64,000 nucleotides of DNA from Streptomyces griseoaurantiacus (GTDB lineage Bacteria > Actinomycetota > Actinomycetes > Streptomycetales > Streptomycetaceae). Position numbers and translations under genes: made by a program. The stretch spans positions 94,731 through 158,730 of the forward strand of contig BNBP01000005.1 of NCBI GenBank assembly GCA_014656015.1, read 5' to 3'. The notes under the pieces were generated by a model. That model was given only the letters and a program-made list of their open reading frames with translations. It was not told the DNA's origin and made no database searches. How positions within the stretch are numbered: the first letter of the stretch is position 1; every line of letters begins with the position of its first letter. This document shows, in pieces, positions 7,789-15,840 of this stretch.

Positions 7789-8999
7789 GACCGCTGCCCC
7801 GCCTTGCGGCGGCCGCTGAGCAGGAAGCCCGCGCCGATGCCCGCGACGAGGCAGACCCCGATGAACCAGTAGAGGCCGAAGCCGCCCTCGTCCTTCTTCT
7901 CGTCCTTGTCGGCCTTCCCCGTGTTCCCGGTGTTCTCGGCGTTCGCCTTCTGCGGGGCGGGGCCGGTGGCGTTGAGGAGGGAGACGAGGTCCTGGCCGCC
8001 GAAGTGGCGCGGGTCGGTTCCGGTGGCGTGGGCGGCGAAGACGAGCTGGGCGTAGGCGCCGGGGCCGTTCTGCTTCGCCCAGGCGGCGGAGTTCTCCTTC
8101 AGCCAGGCCAGCGGCTTCGCGGCCCGTGCGGCGCCGCCCTGCGCGGCGAGCGCGACGACGGCGTCGGCGGTGTTGCCGTAGTCCGGCTGGTCGGTGGAGC
8201 CGGGCAGGGCGGAGACGAGGTGGCCGTCCTTCGCCATCGCGCCCGCGAGGTAGGAGGCGCCGTGGGCGGCGGCCCGCGAGGGGGTGGGTTCGCCGCCGTC
8301 GGAGCAGGAGTTGAACTTCTTGCGGCCGGCCTCGGCGGCCAGGCCCTGGCCGAGCGCGCCGAGGACACCGGCGGCGGTCGCGTCCGCGTTGGCCGTGAGC
8401 TTCCCCTTCTTGTCCGGCTGGAAGGCGAAGGCGCCGGCGCCCTCGCCGTCGCAGGGCAGGGAGAAGGTGAGCAGGGCGTCGTAGGAGGGGCCGAGGTCCT
8501 TCTCGCCTGCCGCGGTCAGCGCTCCGATCACGACGGAGGTCGAGTTGGCGTCGCTCGCGCCGCCGGGGGAGTAGCCCCAGCCGCCGTCCTTGTTCCGGTT
8601 GTCCTTCAGCCAGTCCACCGCCTTGCCGACCTCGGCCCGGTGCCCGCCGAGGGCGGCGAGCGCCTGCACGGCGGCGGCGGTGCTGTTGGTGTCCACCTGC
8701 GTCCTGGCGTCGCAGGCCTTCGCCGGTTCGGCGCGGAACGCGGCGAAGGCGCCGTTCGCGCACTGCTGCCCGGTCAGCCAGTCCACCGCCTTCGCGGCGG
8801 GTTCCACGCCGACCGTGTGCTGCGCGAGCAGGGCGAGGGACTGCCGCCAGACCCCGTCGTAGGTGGGGTCGGTGGTGCCGAACAGCCCGGCGGGCAGGGC
8901 CTTCGAGGGGGAAGGGGAGGGGGAGGCGGCGACGGCGGGCGCGGCGCCGGCACCGATCACGGCGGCGGCGAGCACCGCGGCACAGCGGCGGACAATCAT
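7785..8999 (-). CDS. Membrane-anchored alpha/alpha-toroid (prenyltransferase/squalene-oxidase repeat) protein
   Basis: A 404-residue protein with a signal peptide (to about residue 25), several QW/toroid repeats such as AVDWLTGQQCANGAFA, AVDWLKDNRNKDGGWGYSPGG and AKPLAWLKENSA, a Lys/Glu/Asn-rich linker and a C-terminal helix FIGVCLVAGIGAGFLLSG followed by RRK. It is therefore an anchored extracytoplasmic toroid, not a cytosolic terpene cyclase, and the acidic DxDD cyclase motif is absent. The same fold forms the cobalamin-binding alpha domain of transcobalamin. As the first gene behind a cobalamin riboswitch and ahead of an ECF importer, a role in capturing B12 or a cobamide at the surface is the best inference. 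ATG at 8999 lies 12 bases after GGGAGAGG. Confidence 0.85.
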   Translation of the reverse strand: MIVRRCAAVLAAAVIGAGAAPAVAASPSPSPSKALPAGLFGTTDPTYDGVWRQSLALLAQHTVGVEPAAKAVDWLTGQQCANGAFAAFRAEPAKACDARTQVDTNSTAAAVQALAALGGHRAEVGKAVDWLKDNRNKDGGWGYSPGGASDANSTSVVIGALTAAGEKDLGPSYDALLTFSLPCDGEGAGAFAFQPDKKGKLTANADATAAGVLGALGQGLAAEAGRKKFNSCSDGGEPTPSRAAAHGASYLAGAMAKDGHLVSALPGSTDQPDYGNTADAVVALAAQGGAARAAKPLAWLKENSAAWAKQNGPGAYAQLVFAAHATGTDPRHFGGQDLVSLLNATGPAPQKANAENTGNTGKADKDEKKDEGGFGLYWFIGVCLVAGIGAGFLLSGRRKAGQRS

Positions 9000-9013
9000 G
9001 ATCGGCGGGTGCC

Positions 9014-9029
9014 TCTCCCTGTGGGGAGA
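9014..9029 (-). promoter_or_regulatory. Hairpin sequestering the toroid-gene ribosome binding site
   Basis: A perfect 6-bp stem (9014-9019 with 9024-9029) and a 4-base loop. On the transcript it pairs TCTCCC with GGGAGA, the core of the only Shine-Dalgarno before ATG 8999. This fits a translational expression platform for the riboswitch located just upstream. Confidence 0.55.
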
Positions 9030-9114
9030 CGGGCAGCACGGGGCGGACGGGGCCTCCCGGGCGGCTCGACTCCGTAGACCTCGACGGTGTCGCGCGACGG
9101 CGAGCGGCCGACGC

Positions 9115-9272
9115 ACCTGAGCCGGTCACGGCGGGTGCGGGGCAATCCGGCTCACCGGCCCAGGAGGACCGGTACACGGCTGCGGGTCAGCGCCGGATTC
9201 GCACCGGCTTTCCCCCGTACGGGCGTGATGACGACCCGGCCACTGTACCGGCCCGTTCGAACGGGGCCGTGA
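9115..9272 (-). promoter_or_regulatory. Cobalamin riboswitch aptamer
   Basis: Read on the minus strand, the region contains the hallmark core GCCGGTGCGAATCCGGCGC immediately followed by TGACCCGCAGCCGT, then after a variable arm GAGCCGGATTGCCCCGCAC, the 3' element corresponding to the B12 box region. These match the cobalamin riboswitch consensus. It lies about 120-270 bases before the toroid gene and ahead of the whole ECF operon, so it should repress uptake genes when B12 is ample. Edges are approximate. Confidence 0.92.
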
Positions 9273-9453
9273 CGAGCCCTCGGCGGGGGCCCGGCGGCAC
9301 CGGTCCGCCGTGGCGCGAATCACCTGCTCCACCGCTCACAGCGGGGCTACCTGCCGGTAGATTCGGAGGCTGTTGAACGATCAAGCCCGCACTTGTTCCG
9401 GATTGTCGTCCCGGCATAGGGTCGCGGGATCAGCAGGCAGGAAGGGGCCCGGA

Positions 9454-10884
9454 GTGACCGCTGAGGCCAGTCAGGCGGGTTCCCGTCCGGGTTCCGCCGC
9501 CGACGCCGGGCGACCGCTCAGGATCGCGCTCCTCACCTACAAGGGCAACCCGTTCTGCGGGGGCCAGGGCGTCTACGTCCGCCACCTCTCGCGCGAACTC
9601 GCCCGCCTGGGCCACCGCGTGGAGGTCATCGGCGCCCAGCCCTACCCCGTGCTCGACCCCGTCGAGGGCGGCGGGGGGCCGACGCTCACCGAACTGCCGA
9701 GCCTCGACCTCTACCGCCAGCCCGACCCCTTCCGCACCCCGAAGCGCGGGGAGTACCGGGACTGGATCGACGCGCTCGAGGTCGGCACGATGTGGACCGG
9801 GGGCTTCCCCGAACCGCTCACCTTCTCCCTGCGCGCCCGCCGCCATCTGCGCGCCCGCCGGGGCGACTTCGACGTCGTGCACGACAACCAGACGCTCGGC
9901 TACGGCCTCCTGGGCGATGTCGGCGCCCCGCTGGTCACCACCATCCACCACCCCATCACCGTCGACCGGCAGTTGGAGCTGGACGCCGCCGAGGGATGGC
10001 AGCGCCGGGCCTCGGTGCGGCGCTGGTACGGCTTCACCCGCATGCAGAAGAGGGTCGCGCGCCGGCTGCCGTCCGTACTGACCGTCTCCGGCTCCTCCCA
10101 GCAGGAGATCGTCGACCACCTCGGCGTGCGGCGGGAGCGGGTGCACGTCGTGCACATCGGCGCCGACACCGACCTGTTCGCCCCCGACGCCTCCGTCGCC
10201 GAGGTGCCCGGCCGGATCGTCACCACCTCCAGCGCGGACGTGCCGCTCAAGGGACTGGTCTTCCTCGTCGAGGCGCTGGCGAAGGTCCGCACCGAACACC
10301 CCGGCGCCCACCTCGTCGTCGTCGGCAAGCGGCCCGCCGAAGGACCGGTGGCGCAGGCGATGGAACGGTACGGCGTCGAGGGTGCCGTCGAGTTCGTCAA
10401 GGGCATCTCCGACGCCGAACTCGTCGACCTGGTGCGCTCGGCCGAGGTGGCCTGCGTGCCCTCGCTCTACGAGGGGTTCTCGCTGCCCGCCGCGGAGGCC
10501 ATGGCCGCGGGCACCCCACTGGTGGCCACCACCGGAGGGGCGATCCCCGAGGTCGCCGGACCCGACGGCGAGACCTGCCTGGCCGTACCGCCCGGCGACG
10601 CCGGCGCCCTCGCCACCGCGCTGGCCCGCCTCCTCGGTGACGCGAGCCTGCGGGCCAGGCTCGGCGCGGCCGGCCGCGACCGCGTGCTGCGGCACTTCAC
10701 CTGGGCCCGCGCGGCCGAGGGCACGGTGGCCCACTACCGCGAGGCGATGGCCCGCGCCGCGCACGGCGCCCGGCCCGCGGCCCGCCCGGTCGCCGTCCGC
10801 CCGGCGCCCGCGGCGCTCTCGGTGCCCGCGACCGTTCCCGCATCCGACGACGACCCCGACCGCGAAAGCAGGGCCACGTGCTGA
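9454..10884 (+). CDS. GT4-family glycosyltransferase
   Basis: About 476 residues with two Rossmann-like halves (GT-B fold). The N-terminal domain begins RPLRIALLTYKGNPFCGGQG and contains the donor-side loop GVYVRHLSRELARLGH. The C-terminal domain carries the GT4 signature PSLYEGFSLPAAEAMAAGTP, including the E-x7-E pair, and GGAIPEV. It should transfer a sugar from a nucleotide-sugar donor to an unidentified acceptor. The start is GTG at 9454, with AGGAAGGGG upstream. The last 40 residues are Ala/Pro/Arg rich. The stop overlaps the next gene by seven bases, and together with the following methyltransferase and toroid protein it forms a tightly coupled three-gene operon. Confidence 0.9.
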   Translation: MTAEASQAGSRPGSAADAGRPLRIALLTYKGNPFCGGQGVYVRHLSRELARLGHRVEVIGAQPYPVLDPVEGGGGPTLTELPSLDLYRQPDPFRTPKRGEYRDWIDALEVGTMWTGGFPEPLTFSLRARRHLRARRGDFDVVHDNQTLGYGLLGDVGAPLVTTIHHPITVDRQLELDAAEGWQRRASVRRWYGFTRMQKRVARRLPSVLTVSGSSQQEIVDHLGVRRERVHVVHIGADTDLFAPDASVAEVPGRIVTTSSADVPLKGLVFLVEALAKVRTEHPGAHLVVVGKRPAEGPVAQAMERYGVEGAVEFVKGISDAELVDLVRSAEVACVPSLYEGFSLPAAEAMAAGTPLVATTGGAIPEVAGPDGETCLAVPPGDAGALATALARLLGDASLRARLGAAGRDRVLRHFTWARAAEGTVAHYREAMARAAHGARPAARPVAVRPAPAALSVPATVPASDDDPDRESRATC

Positions 10885-11675
10885 CCGTCGACTTCTCCCG
10901 GTTCCCGCTCGCCCCGGGCGACCGCGTACTGGACCTCGGCTGCGGCGCCGGCCGGCACGCGTTCGAGTGCTACCGGCGCGGGGCCCGGGTCGTCGCGCTG
11001 GACCGCAACGGCGAGGAGATCCGCGAGGTCGCCAAGTGGTTCGCGGCGATGGAACAGGAGGGCGAGGCCCCGGCCGGCGCCACCGCGACGGCCATGGAGG
11101 GCGACGCGCTCGCGCTGCCCTTCCCCGACGAGTCCTTCGACGTCGTCATCATCTCCGAGGTGATGGAACACATCCCCGACGACAAGGGCGTCCTCGCCGA
11201 GATGGTCCGGGTGCTCAAGCCCGGCGGCCGTATCGCCGTCACCGTCCCGCGCTACGGCCCGGAGAAGGTGTGCTGGGCGCTGTCCGACGCCTACCACGAG
11301 GTCGAGGGCGGCCACATCCGCATCTACCGCGCCGGGGAACTCCTCGCCAGGATGCGGGAGGCCGGACTGCGCCCCTACGGCAGCCACCACGCCCACGCCC
11401 TGCACTCGCCGTACTGGTGGCTCAAGTGCGCCTTCGGCGTCGACAACGACAAGGCGCTGCCGGTGCGGGCGTACCACAAGCTCCTGGTGTGGGACATCAT
11501 GAAGAAGCCGCTCGCCACCCGGCTCGCCGAGAACGCGCTCAACCCGCTCATCGGCAAGAGCTTCGTGGCCTACGCGACCAAGCCGCACCTCCCGGCCGAG
11601 GCCGCCACCGGCTCCGGCTCCGGCTCCGGCTTCGGCTCCGGCTTCGACACGAACGAACCGGCGGGCGCTTCGTGA
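10878..11675 (+). CDS. Class I SAM-dependent methyltransferase
   Basis: A 265-residue protein with motif I VLDLGCGAGRHAFE near residue 20, a motif II acidic residue in VVALDRNGEE, FDVVIISEVMEHIPD (motif IV) and LKPGGRIAVTVPR (motif V), which is the Methyltransf_11 pattern. The fold begins almost at the N terminus, which is unusually short before motif I. The C terminus ends in a run of Gly-Ser and Gly-Phe dipeptides (about residues 238-252), likely a flexible tail. GTG at 10878 lies inside the glycosyltransferase stop region, and the stop overlaps the next start (GTGA). The partner genes suggest methylation of the glycosylated product, but the substrate is unknown. Confidence 0.88.
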   Translation: MLTVDFSRFPLAPGDRVLDLGCGAGRHAFECYRRGARVVALDRNGEEIREVAKWFAAMEQEGEAPAGATATAMEGDALALPFPDESFDVVIISEVMEHIPDDKGVLAEMVRVLKPGGRIAVTVPRYGPEKVCWALSDAYHEVEGGHIRIYRAGELLARMREAGLRPYGSHHAHALHSPYWWLKCAFGVDNDKALPVRAYHKLLVWDIMKKPLATRLAENALNPLIGKSFVAYATKPHLPAEAATGSGSGSGFGSGFDTNEPAGAS

Positions 11676-12745
11676 CCACCCCCCGGACAGAACACCTCGT
11701 CCTGCCCGGGGTCCTCACCGCCGAGCAGGCCGCCGGGACCGTCGCCGGCATCCTCGCCGTCCAGCGCGAGGACGGCGCGATCCCCTGGTTCCGCGGGCAC
11801 CACCTCGACCCCTGGGACCACACCGAGGCCGCGATGGCGCTGGACGCCGCGGGCGAGCACGAGGCCGCCGCGCGCGCCTACGAGTGGCTCGCCCGCCACC
11901 AGAACCCCGACGGCTCCTGGTACGCCGCCTACGCCGACGGCGACTGCACACGGGTCACCGACCGCGGCCGGGAGACCAACTTCGTCGCCTATCCGGCAGT
12001 CGGCGTGTGGCACCACTACCTCTCCACGGGCGACGACACGTTCCTGGACCGCATGTGGCCGATGGTGTTCGCGGCGGTCGAGTACGTGCTCGCGCTGCAG
12101 CAGCCCGGCGGCCAGATCGGCTGGAAGGGCGAGGACGGCGGCGGCCGCACCACCGACGCGCTGCTCACCGGCTCCTCCTCCATCCACCAGGCGCTGCGCT
12201 GCGCGCTGGCCCTCGCCGAACAGCGCGAGGAGCCGCAGCCGGACTGGGAGCTCGCGGTGGGCGCGCTGCGCCACGCGATCCGCCGGCACCCGGAGCGGTT
12301 CCTGGACAAGTCCCGCTACTCGATGGACTGGTACTACCCGGTGCTGGGCGGCGCGCTGACCGGCACGGAGGCCGCCGACCGCATCGAGGAGGACTGGGAC
12401 CGCTTCGTCGTGCCCGGCCTCGGCGTGCGCTGCGTCGTCCCCAACCCGTGGGTCACGGGCGGGGAGTCCGCCGAACTCGCCCTCACCCTGTGGGCGATGG
12501 GCGAGTCCGACCGCGCCCTGGACGTCCTGAAGTCCATCCAGCACCTGCGGGACGCCGAGTCCGGCCTGTACTGGACGGGGTACGTGTTCGAGGACGCCAC
12601 GATCTGGCCCCGCGAACTGACGACCTGGACCGCCGGCTCGCTGCTCCTCGCGGTCGCCGCGCTGGGCGGCCACGAGGCGACGTGCACGGTGTTCTCCGGC
12701 ACGCACCTGCCGACGGGGCTCGACCCCGACTGCTGCGCGGTGTGA
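11672..12745 (+). CDS. Alpha/alpha-toroid (prenyltransferase-like) protein of a GT/MT operon
   Basis: A 357-residue soluble protein with no signal peptide. It has repeated toroid or six-hairpin elements: GILAVQREDGAIPWFRG, AYEWLARHQNPDGSWYAAYADG, VEYVLALQQPGGQIGWKGE. The RETNFVAYPAVGVWHHYLSTGD stretch and many conserved Trp residues resemble prenyltransferase/squalene-cyclase-like or six-hairpin glycosidase folds. No DxDD cyclase motif is visible, so cyclase activity should not be assumed. The GTG start at 11672 overlaps the methyltransferase stop by four bases. It is the last gene before a strong terminator. Its function in the cluster is unknown; a glycoside hydrolase or lipid-binding role is possible. 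Confidence 0.75.
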   Translation: MTTPRTEHLVLPGVLTAEQAAGTVAGILAVQREDGAIPWFRGHHLDPWDHTEAAMALDAAGEHEAAARAYEWLARHQNPDGSWYAAYADGDCTRVTDRGRETNFVAYPAVGVWHHYLSTGDDTFLDRMWPMVFAAVEYVLALQQPGGQIGWKGEDGGGRTTDALLTGSSSIHQALRCALALAEQREEPQPDWELAVGALRHAIRRHPERFLDKSRYSMDWYYPVLGGALTGTEAADRIEEDWDRFVVPGLGVRCVVPNPWVTGGESAELALTLWAMGESDRALDVLKSIQHLRDAESGLYWTGYVFEDATIWPRELTTWTAGSLLLAVAALGGHEATCTVFSGTHLPTGLDPDCCAV

Positions 12746-12746
12746 G

Positions 12747-12778
12747 CACCGGGCCCGGACCGCCGTCCGGGCCCGGTG
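12747..12778. terminator. Strong bidirectional hairpin terminator
   Basis: A perfect 14-bp GC stem (12747-12760 with 12765-12778) and a tetraloop CGCC, starting two bases after the toroid-gene stop and ending four bases before the stop of the convergent membrane-protein gene. Confidence 0.85.
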
Positions 12779-12781
12779 GGT

Positions 12782-13075
12782 TCAGTGCCGCTGCATGCGG
12801 CGGGCGATGGCGTGCCCGATGAACAGGTAGACGACCGCGGCCAGGCCGTATCCGGCCACGACCCGCGCCCACGCCTCGTCGAAGGTGAACAGGTCACGCG
12901 ACCAGCCGGCCAGCCAGCGGGCCACGTCATGGACGAACTGCACCAGGGCGTTGCCCGGATTCGCGTCCAACAGGTACATCAGGATCCAGAGACCCAGTAT
13001 CAGGGCCATGACATCGGCGACGACCGCGACGACCGTCCCGGCCCCGTTCGCACTGCGGTGATATCGAGGGGACAT
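12782..13075 (-). CDS. Small membrane protein, two predicted helices
   Basis: A 97-residue protein with hydrophobic segments AGTVVAVVADVMALILGLWILMYL split by about 35 residues from VVAGYGLAAVVYLFIGHAIA, and a basic C terminus RRMQRH. The intervening loop is amphipathic and holds FTFDEAWARV. I do not recognise a named family; similar two-helix proteins are common in actinomycetes. ATG at 13075 follows an AAGG. A further-upstream start would add about 45 residues of unlikely composition. It is convergent with the toroid gene and shares its terminator. The upstream gene in the same direction is the AraC regulator, whose stop is 110 bases away. Confidence 0.65.
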   Translation of the reverse strand: MSPRYHRSANGAGTVVAVVADVMALILGLWILMYLLDANPGNALVQFVHDVARWLAGWSRDLFTFDEAWARVVAGYGLAAVVYLFIGHAIARRMQRH

Positions 13076-13184
13076 ACCTTGCGGATTGCCGCCGCCCGCC
13101 GTATGAAACCCGGCCACCCCCCCAACCGTCCGCGCGCTCCCGGCAGTTGCGAAGAAGCGGACCGGGAGCTGAAGGCCGCCCGGC

Positions 13185-14090
13185 TCAGGGCAGGAGAGCC
13201 CCCGGCGCACGCACGCCCCGGCGCAGGCGCGCGGCGTCCTGGCTGGGGGGCACGCCGAACCGGCGGCGGTACTCCCGGCTGAACTGCGAGGGGTTGTCGT
13301 AGCCGACGCGGTGGCCGACTCCGGTGACGTCTCCGGGGTGGGTGGCGAGCAGCAGTCGGGCCTCCTGGAGCCGGATCTGCTTCTGGAACTGGATGGGGCT
13401 CATGGCGGTCACCGCCTGAAAGTTGCGGTAGAAGGCGGAGACGCCCATGCCGGACTGCCGCGCCACGTCCTCCACCCGGAAGGGCTGCGCGTAGTGCTCG
13501 CGGATCCAGCGCACGGCGCGTGAGATGTGGCTGAGGCTGCTGTCGGCCAGGCCGAGCTGGCGCACCGTCGCACCCTGCTCGCCGGTGATCAGACGCCACA
13601 GGATCTCGCGCTTGACCAGTGGGGCCAGTACGGCCCGGTCGCGGGGCTCGTCGAGAAGGCGCAGCAGCCGGACCACCGCGTCCAGCAGCGCGGCCGGAGC
13701 GTCAGCGACGGCGATCCCCGACGGTGCGCCCCCGCCGCTCCGGGGGGCTTGCCGGGGCCCGGCCTCGAGCAGCAACTCGGCGACGGCGGACGGTTCCAGG
13801 ACGAGACCGAACCCCAGCGCCGGCTCCCCGGGGCCGGCCTGGGTGAACTGCCCGGTGACAGGCAGATCGACGGATGCGACCAAGTACTGCCCGGGCCCGT
13901 ACTCGAACACCCGCTCACCCAGGGCGAGCCGTTTGGCGCCCTGCGCGATGACCGCCAGGAGCGTGCCGGACATCGAAGGCTCCGGCCGATCGGGGCGGTC
14001 GACCTTCGAGATGAGGACGCCGTCGACGGCGGTGGTCCAGTCGGGCCGCGCATGGCGGGCCAACAGGGTGCGGAGTTCTTCGAGGTACAT
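13185..14090 (-). CDS. AraC-family transcriptional regulator with AraC_N domain
   Basis: A 301-residue protein. The N-terminal half (about residues 20-170) is a cupin-like AraC_N ligand domain (VDGVLISKVDRP, GERVFEYGPGQYLVASVDLPV). The C-terminal 100 residues hold two helix-turn-helix units: FRVEDVARQSGMGVSAFYRNF and GDVTGVGHRVGYDNPSQFSREYRRRFG. Relatives regulate small oxidoreductase or detoxification genes. ATG at 14090 is preferred over one further upstream because the domain starts there. It is divergent from the monooxygenase and esterase pair, 150 bases away, and is the obvious candidate to control them. Confidence 0.9.
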   Translation of the reverse strand: MYLEELRTLLARHARPDWTTAVDGVLISKVDRPDRPEPSMSGTLLAVIAQGAKRLALGERVFEYGPGQYLVASVDLPVTGQFTQAGPGEPALGFGLVLEPSAVAELLLEAGPRQAPRSGGGAPSGIAVADAPAALLDAVVRLLRLLDEPRDRAVLAPLVKREILWRLITGEQGATVRQLGLADSSLSHISRAVRWIREHYAQPFRVEDVARQSGMGVSAFYRNFQAVTAMSPIQFQKQIRLQEARLLLATHPGDVTGVGHRVGYDNPSQFSREYRRRFGVPPSQDAARLRRGVRAPGALLP

Positions 14091-14239
14091 GCGTCCATTG
14101 CAGCACCACTGCGCGCACGGGTTCCCGAAGTCGCGAGGATCGTGCAAGTGCGAGCGAGTATCGGTCTAACGTTTCCGCAGGTCAGCGCGCTTCAATGGAA
14201 CCACCGCACTCCAATACCGAAGAGGAAGAGGAGAAATCC

Positions 14240-14557
14240 ATGATTGCCGCCCACGGTTTCGCAGCCACCCTGACCGCCAGGCCCGGTGTGGGGGACCGGC
14301 TCGTCGACCTGCTGCTGACCGGACTGGACGAGGGCAGCCCCGGCGCGAGCGAGTACTGCCTCCTGTACCTCGTCTCCCGTTCCGCGTCCGACCCCGACGT
14401 CGTCCACGTCATCGAAGGCTGGACCAGCGAGGAGGACCACCACCGCGTCTTCGCCGGCAGGGCCGCCCAGGCCATCGTGGCGCGGATCGACCCGCTGCTC
14501 GCCAAGGAGTCCGAGTACACGGACTTCGTTCCGGTCCGCGGCAAGTCCGCCCTCTGA
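14240..14557 (+). CDS. Antibiotic-biosynthesis-monooxygenase (ABM) domain protein
   Basis: A 105-residue single-domain protein of the dimeric alpha+beta-barrel ABM type: FAATLTARPGVGDRLVDLLL at the start, EYCLLYLVSRSASDPDVVHVIEGW in the middle, then HHRVFAGRAAQAIVARIDPLL. Such proteins act as cofactor-free quinol monooxygenases or heme-degrading enzymes. The purine-rich GAAGAGGAAGAGGAG before ATG 14240 is a good ribosome-binding site. It is followed 109 bases later by the esterase gene and is divergent from an AraC regulator, suggesting an inducible quinone or aromatic-compound response module. Confidence 0.85.
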   Translation: MIAAHGFAATLTARPGVGDRLVDLLLTGLDEGSPGASEYCLLYLVSRSASDPDVVHVIEGWTSEEDHHRVFAGRAAQAIVARIDPLLAKESEYTDFVPVRGKSAL

Positions 14558-14665
14558 CCCGCGCCCAACACCCCGCCCCCGGGCCTCCGCCGCCCCGGTG
14601 CCCACCGAGGCGGCCCCCGTCTCGTCCGCCCGCCCCGTCACCACCACCCACGAGAGGCAACGACC

Positions 14666-15637
14666 ATGACCACAGAACGGCCCTCCCTCGACCCCGAACT
14701 GCGTGAACTGCTGGCCGACATGCCGCTGATGTCCCAGCTCACCCCGGAAGTGCTGGCGCGGGTACGCCCCTTCTCCTCGATGCCCGTCGAACCCCTCCTC
14801 GAAGGCCGGGCCGTCGACCGGCGCGAGGTCACCGCCGCGAGCCCGGACGGCACCCCCATCCCCTTGTCCGTCCTCAGCCCCGCGAACAGCGACCGCACCG
14901 CTGCCGCACCCTGCGTCTACTGGATGCACGGCGGCGGGATGGTCATGGGCGACCGCTTCTCACAGATCGACATCCCGCTGGAGTGGCTCGACGAGTTCGG
15001 CGCCGTCGTGGTCTCCGTCGACTACCGGCTCGCGCCCGAGTCCACCGGCACCATCCCGGTCGACGACTGCTACCAAGGACTGCTCTGGATCGCCGAGCAC
15101 GCCGCCGAACTGGGCATCGACCCCTCCCGGATCATCGTGGCGGGCGCCAGCGCGGGCGGCGGCCTCGCCGCCGGCGTCACGCTGCTGGCCCGCGACCACG
15201 GCACCCCGGAGATCGCCGCCCAAGTCCTGATCGGCCCCATGCTCGACCACCGCAACACCACCACCTCCAGCCTCCAGTACGCGAACGGGCCCGGCGTCTG
15301 GACCCGCGAGATGAACGAATTCGGATGGCGCTGCCTCCTCGGCGACCTCGCCGACGACGAGGTGTCCGCGTACGTCTCACCCGCCCTGGCCGACGACCTC
15401 GCGGGCCTGCCGACCACCTACATCGACACCGGCTCCGCCGAAGTCTTCCGCGACGAGGACACCGACTACGCCAGCCGCATCTGGGCGGCCGGCGGCCAGG
15501 CCGAACTCCACGTCTGGGCAGGCGGCTTCCACGGATTCGACGCCCTGTACCCGCAGGCACACCTCTCGGCCACGGCCCGCCGGACCCGCACCGATTGGCT
15601 CGCCCGGCTCCTGTCCACCACCCCGACGCCTAGGTGA
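14666..15637 (+). CDS. Alpha/beta hydrolase of the hormone-sensitive-lipase (HSL) family
   Basis: A 323-residue esterase. The oxyanion-hole motif YWMHGGGMVMGD (about residue 90), nucleophile elbow VAGASAGGGLA (Ser about residue 160), the acidic residue region TYIDTGSAEVFRDED and HVWAGGFHGFD with the catalytic His near residue 290 are all present and in order. The family hydrolyses short to medium acyl esters. No signal peptide, so cytoplasmic. GAGAGGCAACGACC precedes ATG 14666. Its pairing with the ABM monooxygenase and the divergent AraC regulator suggests metabolism of an ester or lactone, but the substrate is not indicated. Confidence 0.9.
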   Translation: MTTERPSLDPELRELLADMPLMSQLTPEVLARVRPFSSMPVEPLLEGRAVDRREVTAASPDGTPIPLSVLSPANSDRTAAAPCVYWMHGGGMVMGDRFSQIDIPLEWLDEFGAVVVSVDYRLAPESTGTIPVDDCYQGLLWIAEHAAELGIDPSRIIVAGASAGGGLAAGVTLLARDHGTPEIAAQVLIGPMLDHRNTTTSSLQYANGPGVWTREMNEFGWRCLLGDLADDEVSAYVSPALADDLAGLPTTYIDTGSAEVFRDEDTDYASRIWAAGGQAELHVWAGGFHGFDALYPQAHLSATARRTRTDWLARLLSTTPTPR

Positions 15638-15840
15638 AGCGGACGGGTTCCGGTCGTACGCCTCGGCCTCGGCCTCGGCCTGCGACGGCCGGTGCCCTGA
15701 ACGTGATCGGCTCCGGGCGCCGCCGGCAGCGGGGGCCGGCCCCACCCCGGATCAACCGGGCAGCCGGATGGCCGGGGCAACGCCACGTCGGTGACCGTGG
15801 GGCTGTCCCGAGCAAGTCGCCCACACGGAAGGCAGGATGC

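Noticed and set aside
7785..8999. Terpene or squalene-hopene cyclase
   Set aside because: It has a signal peptide and C-terminal anchor and lacks the DxDD motif.
11615..11650. Gly-Ser/Gly-Phe repeat as a separate element
   Set aside because: It is the flexible C terminus of the methyltransferase and in frame with it.
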